From contig DAIMGT010000034.1 in the NCBI GenBank assembly GCA_036723735.1, forward strand, positions 1-39,526: a stretch of 39,526 nt of DNA. The letters are read 5' to 3'. Under the pieces are notes generated by a model. It was not told where the DNA came from. It did not search any database and saw only the letters and a list, made by a program, of their open reading frames with translations. Both the position numbers and the translations under genes were made by a program. Of this stretch, positions 25,501 to 32,388 are shown in pieces. This stretch comes from UBA4656 sp002405525. GTDB lineage: Bacteria; Pseudomonadota; Gammaproteobacteria; Xanthomonadales; Ahniellaceae. The stretch's first letter is position 1, and each line of letters opens with the position of its first letter.

Positions 25501-25646
25501 AGGCCCTGCGGCGGGCGCTCGGTACCGCGGACGCCCTGCCGCCGGCGGCGGGCGCGCCGTTCCACTGGGCCGGGCTCGCGCTGGAACACGCCGCGGCCGC
25601 GCCAGCGCGCCCGGCCCGCCTTGCCGCGCGGCCGGCTGGCCTATAA
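22536..25646 (+). CDS. Exported TPR-CHAT domain protein (caspase-like peptidase)
   Basis: Encodes 1036 residues, starting at GTG 22536. The first ~21 residues form a signal peptide (core AALAAIVLLAL-like, cleavage near ALARQ), so the protein is predicted to leave the cytoplasm. Residues ~120-650 are a long array of degenerate tetratricopeptide repeats (for example ALLRQGRHAEALPLFDAVVA and AEALFRTALSEAEAI). The C-terminal ~350 residues are a CHAT domain: VSFVATDEALVALAWR, LVADGTLRRLPFAAL, HFAVHG with His862, and VVLSSCESALGG with Cys910. Both catalytic dyad residues of a caspase/separase-like peptidase are present. The GTG is four bases after the anti-sigma gene, giving a tight three-gene unit. 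TPRs may hold substrates or partners. A predicted tdh promoter overlaps its stop codon. Confidence 0.9.
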   Translation: MRAPALAAIVLLALAPPALARQIVLDVPPRVAARGVDLVPGDTLDAVGGTLDAAALRRLEIEQARRGPVALRRIRADAPAPLELPPGSWDLETLPPSEPALLTALLAPRAARDWPRALAALDAWVAAQRDPAARAEGSLLRARWLALAGDWAAADAALEAAIALTPAAAADFIESHLRTLDRRSDRRAGLALADRLLALRDGGSDAPRAHALLLRARARSLLRDNPGAAADADAALALAGDGLDAAQARLLRGFAALRGGDRARARAEYDAAQSRIEALAPGSIEHGAILAQQATLAGIEGAADTLLRFDAALALLRPTAGDSPLLGSAAMNAHLMAMQRRRFAAAETYARESLDAFERAAPGTLFAQQARTALADVLLRRAQFDEAEALFRTALSEAEAIDPQGYEALSTRLQLAQALLRQGRHAEALPLFDAVVAATTAAAPDSPLRGTSLDADALGFRLQALIGLGRFADARADGERALARYAELNRAETIRTETLLGIGEAAWREGRLDAARATVEDAMARQAAAGAGAIQSAQARFLRARIRRDDGDTDGALEDYGAAIDGLERHREVVGGDDDIRARWAAQYQDFYKEPLLLLARRGDAGGAAALEGRYRAQLLRRLLPAPQAVPVAWSADGAAGPGTALEPDQALVSFVATDEALVALAWRRGDSPPRMAVLPLTAADLGARVDRLRLLAARGDPPPASAAAFDAQSHDLYRLLFDALLPAIADAPRWTLVADGTLRRLPFAALAIDDAQPPRRLVEARVLATAASPAVFARAAPAAAADGWVVGFADVDPMLAPARDPTRHPDLATPLPGARREVDGLVALHGPRALRFVGAQATEAAARRHAPTATILHFAVHGVLDADDPTRSFLALARGSGAADDDGALSAAEIATLRLPGSLVVLSSCESALGGDVGGEGLLGMSRALSAAGAGAVLGTLWRVPDAPTARLLLDFHARLHAGAAADVALAGAQREWLARARAAGPLEALRRALGTADALPPAAGAPFHWAGLALEHAAAAPARPARLAARPAGL

Positions 25647-25647
25647 T
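25621..25647 (+). promoter_or_regulatory. Predicted sigma70 promoter for tdh inside the CHAT gene end
   Basis: A perfect TATAAT (25642-25647) overlaps the TAA stop of the CHAT gene. TTGCCG (25621-25626) lies 15 bases upstream, a slightly short spacing. Transcription would start near 25654, just before the GGAGGG ribosome site (25659-25664) of tdh. This would uncouple tdh from the upstream sigma/CHAT unit. Confidence 0.6.
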
Positions 25648-25670
25648 CCGGCCTCGACGGAGGGACTGCG

Positions 25671-26702
25671 ATGCAGACAATGAAGGCGCTGGTCAAGCGC
25701 GAGCCGACCAAGGGCATCTGGATGGAACGCGTGCCGATGCCCGGGATCGGCCCCAACGACGTGTTGATCAAGCTCGAGAAGACCGCGATCTGCGGCACCG
25801 ACCTGCACATCTACAAATGGGACGAATGGAGCCAGCGCACGATCAAGCCGGGCCTGGTGATCGGGCACGAGTTCGTCGGCCGCATCGTCGACATGGGCGC
25901 GGGCGTGCGCGGTTACTCGCTGGGCCAGCGCGTCTCCGCCGAGGGCCACATCGTGTGCGGCGTGTGCCGCAACTGCCGCGCCGGCAAGCAGCACCTTTGC
26001 CCGCACACCGAAGGCATCGGCGTCAGCCGCCAGGGCGCCTTCGCCGAATACATCGCGATGCCGGCCGCCAACCTGTGGCCGATCCCCGACCAGATCCCCA
26101 GCGAACTGGCCGCCTTCTTCGACCCCTACGGCAACGCCGCCCACTGCGCGCTGGAGTTCGACCTCATCGGCGAGGACGTGCTGATCACCGGCGCGGGTCC
26201 GATCGGCGTCATCGCGGCCGGCATCTGCAAGCACGTCGGCGCGCGCAACGTGGTGGTCACCGACATCAACGATTACCGACTGAAACTGGCCGCCGACATG
26301 GGCGCGACGCGGGTCGTCAACGTGTCCAAACAGTCGGTGCGCAGCGTGATGAAGGACCTCCACATGGAGGGCTTCGACGTCGGGCTCGAGATGAGCGGCA
26401 ACCCGCGCGCCTTCAACGACATGCTCGACTGCATGTACCACGGCGGCAAGATCGCGCTGCTCGGGATCCTTCCGAACGGCGCCGGCATCGACTGGGACAA
26501 GGTGATCTTCAAGGGCCTGGTCATGCACGGCATCTACGGCCGGCGCATGTACGAGACCTGGTACAAGATGACCCAGATGCTGCTCACCGGCTTCCCGCTG
26601 CAGAAGGTCCTCACCCACCAGATCCACATCGACGACTTCCAGAAGGGCTTCGACCTGATGGAGGCCGGACAGTGCGGCAAGGTGGTCTGCTCCTGGAACT
26701 GA
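25671..26702 (+). CDS. tdh: L-threonine 3-dehydrogenase
   Basis: Encodes 343 residues, the normal family length. It oxidises L-threonine with NAD+ to 2-amino-3-ketobutyrate, the first step of threonine conversion to glycine. It is a zinc medium-chain dehydrogenase: ICGTDLHIYKWDEW (catalytic-zinc Cys41, Cys38 in E. coli numbering), VIGHEFVG (His66, Glu67), four structural-zinc cysteines (Cys96, 99, 102, 110) and the NAD site ITGAGPIGVIAAG. GGAGGG six bases before ATG 25671 supports this start, three codons longer than in E. coli. The usual partner kbl (2-amino-3-ketobutyrate CoA ligase) is not adjacent, so it must be elsewhere or the intermediate is used differently. Confidence 0.96.
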   Translation: MQTMKALVKREPTKGIWMERVPMPGIGPNDVLIKLEKTAICGTDLHIYKWDEWSQRTIKPGLVIGHEFVGRIVDMGAGVRGYSLGQRVSAEGHIVCGVCRNCRAGKQHLCPHTEGIGVSRQGAFAEYIAMPAANLWPIPDQIPSELAAFFDPYGNAAHCALEFDLIGEDVLITGAGPIGVIAAGICKHVGARNVVVTDINDYRLKLAADMGATRVVNVSKQSVRSVMKDLHMEGFDVGLEMSGNPRAFNDMLDCMYHGGKIALLGILPNGAGIDWDKVIFKGLVMHGIYGRRMYETWYKMTQMLLTGFPLQKVLTHQIHIDDFQKGFDLMEAGQCGKVVCSWN

Positions 26703-26879
26703 GCGGCTGCAGGGTGCTCCTTCGCGCGGGTGCCCGGACACTCCGCGACCATCTGCGTCGTGTCCGCGCTTTCGTCGGCGCCGCGCAGCCGGCCCGCAGG
26801 AGTCCGTCCGTGGCCGTCGATCCGAGCATTCCGCTGCCCTGCGGGGTGCACCGCCAAGACTGCGCAGCGCAGCCCTGAC

Positions 26880-27455
26880 GTGGACCACTGGTCCTTCTTC
26901 GCCGGTCTGATCGCCTGCCTCCTGCTCTGGACCCTGGCCATCTACCTGCTGCACCGCCTCTCGCACTGGCGCCACCGCTGGAACCCGCTGTTCGCGCTGC
27001 ATCGGGCGCACCACCGGAAGCCTTACCTGCGCAGCCTGCCGAAGCCGGCAAGGCCGCGCTGGCCGCAGTATCTGCTGTGGTTCGGCGACTGGCCTTCGTC
27101 GGTGGACGTCTGGATCAACATGAGCCTCCCGCTGGTCGCCATCGCACTGGCTTTTCCCGCGTTCGGCCTGCCGCTGCTGGCCCTGCACTGGGCCTACGAG
27201 GTGTTCCTCAGCGAGGAAATCCTCGACCACAATCCGCGCGTCCAGGGCGCATGGACCCGGGTCTTCGCCTGGGGCGACTACCACCTGCACCACCACGCGG
27301 TGCCCAAGCGCAACTTCGGCCTGCTGATCACGCTGTGGGACCACGTCTTCGGCACCGCGCGCAATCCCCCGCCCGGCAGCGCGTTGCACCGCATCGAGGC
27401 GCGGCTGGCGATGCGTCCCAAGCCGCCGCTCGCGGGCGGCGCGGGCAGCCGCTGA
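26880..27455 (+). CDS. Sterol desaturase / fatty acid hydroxylase family protein
   Basis: Encodes about 191 residues from GTG 26880. It is an integral membrane di-iron enzyme of the fatty acid hydroxylase superfamily. The three histidine clusters are present: HRLSH, HRAHH and HLHHH, with hydrophobic helices between (ACLLLWTLAIYLL, LVAIALAFPAFGLPLLALHW). The sequence DHNPRVQGAWTRVFAWGDYH and NFGLLITLWDHVFGTAR is typical of the small bacterial members. The substrate (lipid hydroxylation or desaturation) is unknown. The start is uncertain because no clear ribosome site is seen; the reading frame stays open further upstream to 26730, but that part looks non-coding. It lies 178 bases after tdh and just before the sensor gene. 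Confidence 0.85.
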   Translation: MDHWSFFAGLIACLLLWTLAIYLLHRLSHWRHRWNPLFALHRAHHRKPYLRSLPKPARPRWPQYLLWFGDWPSSVDVWINMSLPLVAIALAFPAFGLPLLALHWAYEVFLSEEILDHNPRVQGAWTRVFAWGDYHLHHHAVPKRNFGLLITLWDHVFGTARNPPPGSALHRIEARLAMRPKPPLAGGAGSR

Positions 27456-27491
27456 CCAACCCCGCCGACTACCGCGCACCCGGGGCCCCGC

Positions 27492-28436
27492 ATGACCGAA
27501 CCGACGCTCAGGCAACTGCTGGACGACTACGCGCCGGGCGAGTACCGGATCCGCCCGCTGCTCGAGGCCGTGTTCGCGTTCGTCGCGGTCATGGTCGCCG
27601 TGGCGACCACGGTGTACTTCATCTATGCCCGCGCCCTCGATGCGCAAAAAGCCGAAATCCGCGAAGGCGTGCTGCGCACAGCGCGCATGGTCGCCAGCCA
27701 GATCGACCCGGTGCTGCACCAGTCGTTCACCCGGCCCGAGGACGAGGAGAGCGAAGCCTACCAGCGGATCGACGCGATGATGCTGCGCTTTCTGCGCGCC
27801 GACCCGAAGATCGCCTACGTCTACACCGCCGTGGCGAAGGACGGCAGGATCCATTTCATCCTCGACCCGACGCCACCGCCTGCAGATCCCGCGGCCGAGG
27901 ACAAGAGCGTGCGCCTCATGGACCCCTACGAGGACGCCAATCCCGAGATCCAGCGCGCCCTGCGCGAGCAGGTGGTGGTGGTGTCCGACGAGCCCTACAC
28001 CGACCAGTGGGGCACCTTCGTATCGGGCTACGTCCCCCTGCTGGACGCCCAGGGGCGCTTCTACGCCGTGCTCGGCATGGACCTCGAGGTCTCGGAGTAC
28101 TTCCAACGTCTCGAACCGATCAAGCGCGCCACCGTACGCGCCATGGTCACCGGGTTCTTCATCGCCTTCCTCACGGCCGCCGCGGTCTGGTTCCTGCGCA
28201 ACTTCATCCGCGTGATCAATGACCGGCGGCTGGCGCTCTACCGCGAGATCCGGCGCCGCCTCGCGCAGGACGAGGCGCGATGCGCCCCGCGCCGACGGCC
28301 CGGCGCAGCGAACTGGCGAACTGGACGGCGGGACTGCTGGTCGTCGGCGGCAACTTCCTGCAGTCGACGTCGGTGGGCATCAATGCCGTGGTATTGCCCA
28401 CCACGCTGCAGTCCTACGGCGCGAGCCCCGCGCTGA
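27492..28436 (+). CDS. Sensor-only membrane protein with extracytoplasmic domain
   Basis: Encodes up to 314 residues. A first membrane segment (AVFAFVAVMVAVATTVYFIY, ~27-46) and a second (TGFFIAFLTAAAVWFL, ~218-233) flank a ~170-residue extracytoplasmic domain of dCache/sCache type: VLRTARMVASQIDPVLH, RADPKIAYVYTAVAKDGRIH, DPTPPPADP, YTDQWGTFVSGYVPLLD and YAVLGMDLEVSEYFQRL. This domain is clearly paralogous to the sensor of the SpoIIE phosphatase encoded on the other strand at 29562-31556. There is no output domain: after LYREIRRRLAQDEAR the frame runs 157 bases into the MFS gene with non-native-looking sequence. The authentic C-terminus is therefore uncertain (long overlap, or a frameshift into the MFS gene). 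The role is inferred as ligand sensing for the transporter or the phosphatase pathway. Confidence 0.78.
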   Translation: MTEPTLRQLLDDYAPGEYRIRPLLEAVFAFVAVMVAVATTVYFIYARALDAQKAEIREGVLRTARMVASQIDPVLHQSFTRPEDEESEAYQRIDAMMLRFLRADPKIAYVYTAVAKDGRIHFILDPTPPPADPAAEDKSVRLMDPYEDANPEIQRALREQVVVVSDEPYTDQWGTFVSGYVPLLDAQGRFYAVLGMDLEVSEYFQRLEPIKRATVRAMVTGFFIAFLTAAAVWFLRNFIRVINDRRLALYREIRRRLAQDEARCAPRRRPGAANWRTGRRDCWSSAATSCSRRRWASMPWYCPPRCSPTARAPR

Positions 28437-29533
28437 TCGGCGCGATCCTCGCCATCGAGTTCGTATCCGTGTTCGCGGTGAGCCTCGGCCTCACCCGCCT
28501 GCTGCGGGTGGCTAGCCTGTACAGCTGGGTGCTGCTGGCGGCGGCGATCCGCCTGCCGGCGATCGCTCTGCTGGCCTACACCACCGACCTGCCGTGGTGG
28601 TTTCTGCTGGTGCTGCTGCATGGCTTCGGCAACATCCTGGCCGGCACCCTGCTGCAGATCTGGCTCAACAGCATCCCCTTCACCCGCGCGCGCGGCCTGT
28701 CGATGGCCATGTTCGGCACCTCGATCTCGCTGGGCCTGGCCTGCGGACCGCTGATCTTGCAAGGCCTGCACTTGGTAGTCGACCTGATCGAGCCGATCAT
28801 GGCCACGACCGATGCCTGGCTGGCCGGCCGCCTGGGCCTGCTGCCCGATGCGGGCATCGCCGCGGAGACGCGCATCCCGCTCTATGCCAGCGCGCTGCTG
28901 AGCACGCTGTCCGTGGCGCCGATCATGCTCGGGCGCTTCTTCGCGCCACGCTTCGAGCGCAGCGCGCAGACCAGCGTGCGCGGCGCCGTCGCGCGCGCGC
29001 CCGCGGTGATGTTCGCCGTCGCCATCTGTGGCGTGTCGATCCTCGGCCTGCAGAGCTTCATCACCGTCTACGGCATCAGCAACGGACTGGACATCGGCAA
29101 CGCCGCGCTGTTGCTGACCGCCTTCATGCTGGGCTCGATCCTGCTCGAGATGCCGGTGGCCTGGCTGAGCGACTTCTTCGATCGCCGCTACGTGATGATC
29201 GCGCTGATCCTGCTCTCGCTGGCGGCGGCCGTGTACCTTCCGATCGCGATCTACGACGCATGGAGCGCGCGCGCGCTGCTGTTCGCGTGGGGCGGGGTGA
29301 TCGGCGGGCTGTATTCGATCTGCCTCGCGATGACGGCGGAACGCTTCACCGGCGAGGACTTGGTGGCGGCCAACGCGGCGTTCTCGATCATGGACGCTGC
29401 CGGCGGCATGCTCGGGATCCTCGCCATCGGCATGGCCATGCAGTGGCTCGGCGTCGACGGGCTGCCCTACGTGATCATGTTCGCCAGCGTGCTCTACTTC
29501 TCGTTCGCGCTGACCCGCTACCAGGTCCGCTGA
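28280..29533 (+). CDS. MFS transporter
   Basis: Encodes 417 residues with about 12 hydrophobic helices, starting at LLVVGGNFLQSTSVGINAVV and ending MFASVLYFSFAL. It fits the major facilitator superfamily, including a charged inter-helix loop DFFDRRYVMIALILL between helices 8 and 9 and a helix 5-like GTSISLGLACGPLILQG. The family moves small solutes or drugs with proton or solute coupling; the substrate is unknown. AGGA and GAGG lie 5-10 bases before ATG 28280. The gene overlaps the end of the sensor-only gene in another frame and converges with the SpoIIE phosphatase gene (28-base gap). The overlap suggests translational coupling or a disrupted sensor-transporter fusion. Confidence 0.88.
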   Translation: MRPAPTARRSELANWTAGLLVVGGNFLQSTSVGINAVVLPTTLQSYGASPALIGAILAIEFVSVFAVSLGLTRLLRVASLYSWVLLAAAIRLPAIALLAYTTDLPWWFLLVLLHGFGNILAGTLLQIWLNSIPFTRARGLSMAMFGTSISLGLACGPLILQGLHLVVDLIEPIMATTDAWLAGRLGLLPDAGIAAETRIPLYASALLSTLSVAPIMLGRFFAPRFERSAQTSVRGAVARAPAVMFAVAICGVSILGLQSFITVYGISNGLDIGNAALLLTAFMLGSILLEMPVAWLSDFFDRRYVMIALILLSLAAAVYLPIAIYDAWSARALLFAWGGVIGGLYSICLAMTAERFTGEDLVAANAAFSIMDAAGGMLGILAIGMAMQWLGVDGLPYVIMFASVLYFSFALTRYQVR

Positions 29534-29561
29534 GATCGCGACTGCGGCGCCGAGGGCCGGC

Positions 29562-31556
29562 TCAGCCGCCGCGCCAGCGCACCGTGAGCGCGGTGATGTC
29601 GTCGGACTGCTCGGATCCGTCGGCGAAGCAGCGCACGGCAGCGAGCATGGCATCGTCGATCTCGCGGGCGAGACGCGGCGCGGTGCGCAGCACCTGCTCC
29701 ATCCGCGCATAGTCGAACTGCTCGTCCGCCGCATTCATGGCCTCGTTGATGCCGTCGGTATACAGGAACAGCCCTTCCTGCGGCGCCAGTTCCAGGGTTT
29801 CAGCACGATAGGGTACGCCGCCCACCAGGCCGAGGGCCATCGAGCGCGGCACGGCCATGCGCTGCACGCTGCCGTCGGAGGCCAGCCGGAACGGCGGATT
29901 GTGACCGGCGTTGGCGTAGCGCAGGTGCCCGGTCTCGATGTCCAGCATGGCGAGGAAGACCGTCACGAACATGCCGTCGTCGTTGTCCTCGCTCAGCTCG
30001 TCGTTGGCGCGGGCGAGGATGGCCTCCGGCGAGGCGACCAGGCCGGCGTGCGCCTTGATCAGGGTCTTGGCCTTGGCCATGAACAGCGCCGCGGGCATGC
30101 CCTTGCCCGACACGTCGGCGACCAGGAACACCAGCCGCCGGTCGGCGGTGAAGAAGAAGTCGTAGAAGTCGCCGCCGACTTCCTTGGCCGGCGCGAGCAG
30201 CGCGTGCAGGTCGACGCGCTCCAGTTCACGGCCGGAGAAGTCGTGCGGAAGCATGTTCATCTGGATCGACGCCGCCAGCCGCAGCGTTTCATCGAGCTTC
30301 TGCTTCTCGACGTAGACCTGCACCAGGCGCGCGCGGTCCAGCGCGACGACGATCTGCGCCACCAGCGCGCCGAGCAGGATGGCGTCGTCATCGTCGAACG
30401 GCCCTGGCTCGACGCGATTGACGACCTGCAGCACGCCGTGCGCTTGCCCGTAGGCGTCGATGATCGGAAGCGCCAGCAGGTTGCGCGGCCCGACGCCCGC
30501 CTGGTCGTCGACCGCCGGATCGAAATCGGGGTCCGTGTCCACGCGGCCCACGTTGGCCGGCGTTCCGGTACGTGCCACGCGGCCGACGATGCCGCGGTCG
30601 CTGCAGTCCAGCCCTGCGAGGGCGGGATCCGCGGCGCGGTCGGCGTGGCTGAGATGCAGGCGGCCGTTCGAGCGGTCGCGGGTGTACAACGCGGCATACT
30701 CGGCGCCCATGACGCCGGTGGTCTGGCGCACGATGACGGGCAGCAGGTCGGCGAGTTCCACCCCCGAGCCGAGGGCGCGCGAGACCGCCAGCAGGGCGTT
30801 GACCGTGCGCAGCCGGCGCCCGAGTTCGCGCACGTTGCGGTCGGTGCGGGAAGCCACCCACAGCGCGAGGCCCATGAGCACCGCCAACAGCACACCGAGC
30901 GCAGCCGCGAGCAGGCAGGCCTGGCGGATCGGCTGCAGGCGACGCTGGTAGTTGTCCATCTTCAGGTCGATGCCAACCACGCCGACCAGCCCGCCGCCGG
31001 TGTCGTGGAAGGGCTGGTAGGCGCTGATGAAGGTGCCCCACTTGTCGGAGTAGGGCTGCGACACCATGGGCCTGCCCTCGCGCAGGGCAATCAAGAGGTC
31101 CGGCGGCGGCGGATCGTACTGCTCGAACAGCGCGACTGAATCATCGGCCACACCGGGTGGCGGCTTCGGCGTGCCGTCGAGCACGAAGAAGACCCGGCCG
31201 TCGATCAGCACCGCCGAGTACACGTAGGCCACGTTGCTGTCGGCCTCCAGGATCTCGCGCAAAGGGCGGATCGCCTGCTGATAGGCCATTCCGTCCTCGC
31301 CGTCGCCCGGCTTGAACGCCTTGTGCACCTCCGGGTCGATGGCCCGCGCCGCGATGGCCGCCGTGCGCAGCAGCCCGGAGTGAATCTCGTCGATCAGGGC
31401 CGCTTCCGTGCGCCAATACGTCAGCGCGGTGATGCCGAGGATGGACGCGGCGACCACGCCTGCGACCAGGCTTCCCTGCAGCCAGGGCGGCAGCCCGCGC
31501 CGGGCCCGACGGCCGATCTGCAGCGACTCGGCGGATCCGGCCGGGGCCACGGTCAA
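29562..31556 (-). CDS. Sensor-GAF-SpoIIE serine phosphatase (partner-switching regulator)
   Basis: Encodes about 664 residues. Order: cytoplasmic start, membrane helix (SLVAGVVAASILGITAL), extracytoplasmic dCache-like sensor (LEADSNVAYVYSAVLIDGRV, YSDKWGTFISAYQPFHD, GVVGIDLKMDNYQRRLQP), second helix (LLAAALGVLLAVLMGLALWV). A GAF domain follows (VMGAEYAALYTRD to VLQVVNRVEPGPFDDDD), then a C-terminal PP2C/SpoIIE domain: ASIQMNMLP, EVGGDFYDFF, VADVSGKGMPAALFMAK, YANAGHNPP, FLYTDGINEAMN and SDDITALTVR. The metal-binding Asp residues are present. Such proteins dephosphorylate a STAS antagonist to release a sigma factor. The TTG at 31556 overlaps the STAS stop (TTGA) with GAGG seven bases upstream; GTG 31550 is the alternative. 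Confidence 0.92.
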   Translation of the reverse strand: MTVAPAGSAESLQIGRRARRGLPPWLQGSLVAGVVAASILGITALTYWRTEAALIDEIHSGLLRTAAIAARAIDPEVHKAFKPGDGEDGMAYQQAIRPLREILEADSNVAYVYSAVLIDGRVFFVLDGTPKPPPGVADDSVALFEQYDPPPPDLLIALREGRPMVSQPYSDKWGTFISAYQPFHDTGGGLVGVVGIDLKMDNYQRRLQPIRQACLLAAALGVLLAVLMGLALWVASRTDRNVRELGRRLRTVNALLAVSRALGSGVELADLLPVIVRQTTGVMGAEYAALYTRDRSNGRLHLSHADRAADPALAGLDCSDRGIVGRVARTGTPANVGRVDTDPDFDPAVDDQAGVGPRNLLALPIIDAYGQAHGVLQVVNRVEPGPFDDDDAILLGALVAQIVVALDRARLVQVYVEKQKLDETLRLAASIQMNMLPHDFSGRELERVDLHALLAPAKEVGGDFYDFFFTADRRLVFLVADVSGKGMPAALFMAKAKTLIKAHAGLVASPEAILARANDELSEDNDDGMFVTVFLAMLDIETGHLRYANAGHNPPFRLASDGSVQRMAVPRSMALGLVGGVPYRAETLELAPQEGLFLYTDGINEAMNAADEQFDYARMEQVLRTAPRLAREIDDAMLAAVRCFADGSEQSDDITALTVRWRGG

Positions 31557-31888
31557 CGCACGGCCTCGATCGCGCTGTCGCGGTCGGGCGTGATGGTGAG
31601 GATCTGGCTGAATCCAGCGATGTCGAAGACTTCCCGCACCCCGTCGCTGAGGCTGCACAGCGCCAGCTTGCCGCCGACCTTCTGCAGGCGCTTGGCGATC
31701 ATCAGGCACACGCGCAGGCCGGCGGAGCTGACGTACCGGATCTGGGCGAGGTCGAGCACGATGCGCCTCGCGCCGCCTGCGCCCTCTTCCGCAGCGAAGT
31801 CGAGCTGGTCGGACGTCGCGGCGTCGATGCGGCCGCTGAGGACGAGGATGGCGATGCCGTCGGCGACGGTGGTCTGGACATCAAGCAT
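31553..31888 (-). CDS. STAS domain anti-sigma factor antagonist
   Basis: Encodes 111 residues, one complete STAS domain of the SpoIIAA/RsbV type. The strand-helix pattern is clear: IAILVLSGRIDAATSDQLD, RRIVLDLAQIRYVSSAGLRV, KRLQKVGGKLALCSL and VREVFDIAGFSQI. Ser54/Ser55 in YVSSAG is the expected phosphorylation site. In the family the unphosphorylated form binds the HATPase kinase and frees its target. The ATG at 31888 overlaps the kinase gene end by eight bases, and its stop overlaps the phosphatase start, so the trio kinase-STAS-phosphatase is translationally coupled. Confidence 0.93.
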   Translation of the reverse strand: MLDVQTTVADGIAILVLSGRIDAATSDQLDFAAEEGAGGARRIVLDLAQIRYVSSAGLRVCLMIAKRLQKVGGKLALCSLSDGVREVFDIAGFSQILTITPDRDSAIEAVR

Positions 31889-32324
31889 GGCGGTCGTTCC
31901 GTGGGTCCTGGTTCAGGTGCTTGGCGATGGTGAGCTGGTTGCTGCCGTCCGCGCGCCGGTACTCCACGCGGTCCATCAGGCGCCGGACGAGCAGCAGGCC
32001 GAGCCCACCGACCGGGCGGTCCTCCAGCGCCGACGTGGTGTCGGGGTTCGGGGCTTCGAGCAGCGGATCGAAGGCCTCGCCCCGATCGACCACGCGCACG
32101 CTCAGACAGGCTGCAGCCCGGTCCAGCCGCACGTCGATCGACGCAGGCCCCGGACACCCGCCGTGTTCGACGAGGTTGACGAGGAGCTCGTCGAGCGCCA
32201 CCAGGAACGCGCCCACGATCCGCTCGGGAACGCCGCGGGCGGCACACCAGCCGGCGAAGGTGTCGGCAAAGGCGCTGACCGCGGCGCGGGTCGGTTCGAT
32301 CTGGAAGGCTTGCTGGTCCGACAC
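31881..32324 (-). CDS. HATPase anti-sigma factor kinase (RsbW/SpoIIAB-like)
   Basis: Encodes 147 residues from GTG 32324, a single GHKL ATPase domain. The N box is VALDELLVNLVEHG, the G1 box VVDRGEAFDP and the G2 box GGLGLLLVRRLMD. In partner-switching systems this protein binds and inhibits a sigma factor or other target and phosphorylates the STAS antagonist. GTG 32324 is chosen because GGGGGA lies four bases upstream; a GTG eight codons earlier has no such site. No sigma factor gene is adjacent, so the controlled target lies elsewhere or is not a sigma factor. The gene overlaps the STAS gene by eight bases and sits 64 bases after the cyclase-like gene. Confidence 0.9.
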   Translation of the reverse strand: MSDQQAFQIEPTRAAVSAFADTFAGWCAARGVPERIVGAFLVALDELLVNLVEHGGCPGPASIDVRLDRAAACLSVRVVDRGEAFDPLLEAPNPDTTSALEDRPVGGLGLLLVRRLMDRVEYRRADGSNQLTIAKHLNQDPRNDRHA

Positions 32325-32388
32325 GCATCCCCCGGCGTCTGCGCCCACTTTGGCACAAGCGGGTGCGGCCGCGCAGCCCCGGTGATTG

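Noticed and set aside
21831..25589. A 1252-codon minus-strand open frame opposite the anti-sigma and CHAT genes
   Set aside because: It lies antisense to well-supported genes and consists of Arg/Gln/Ala-rich shadow sequence.
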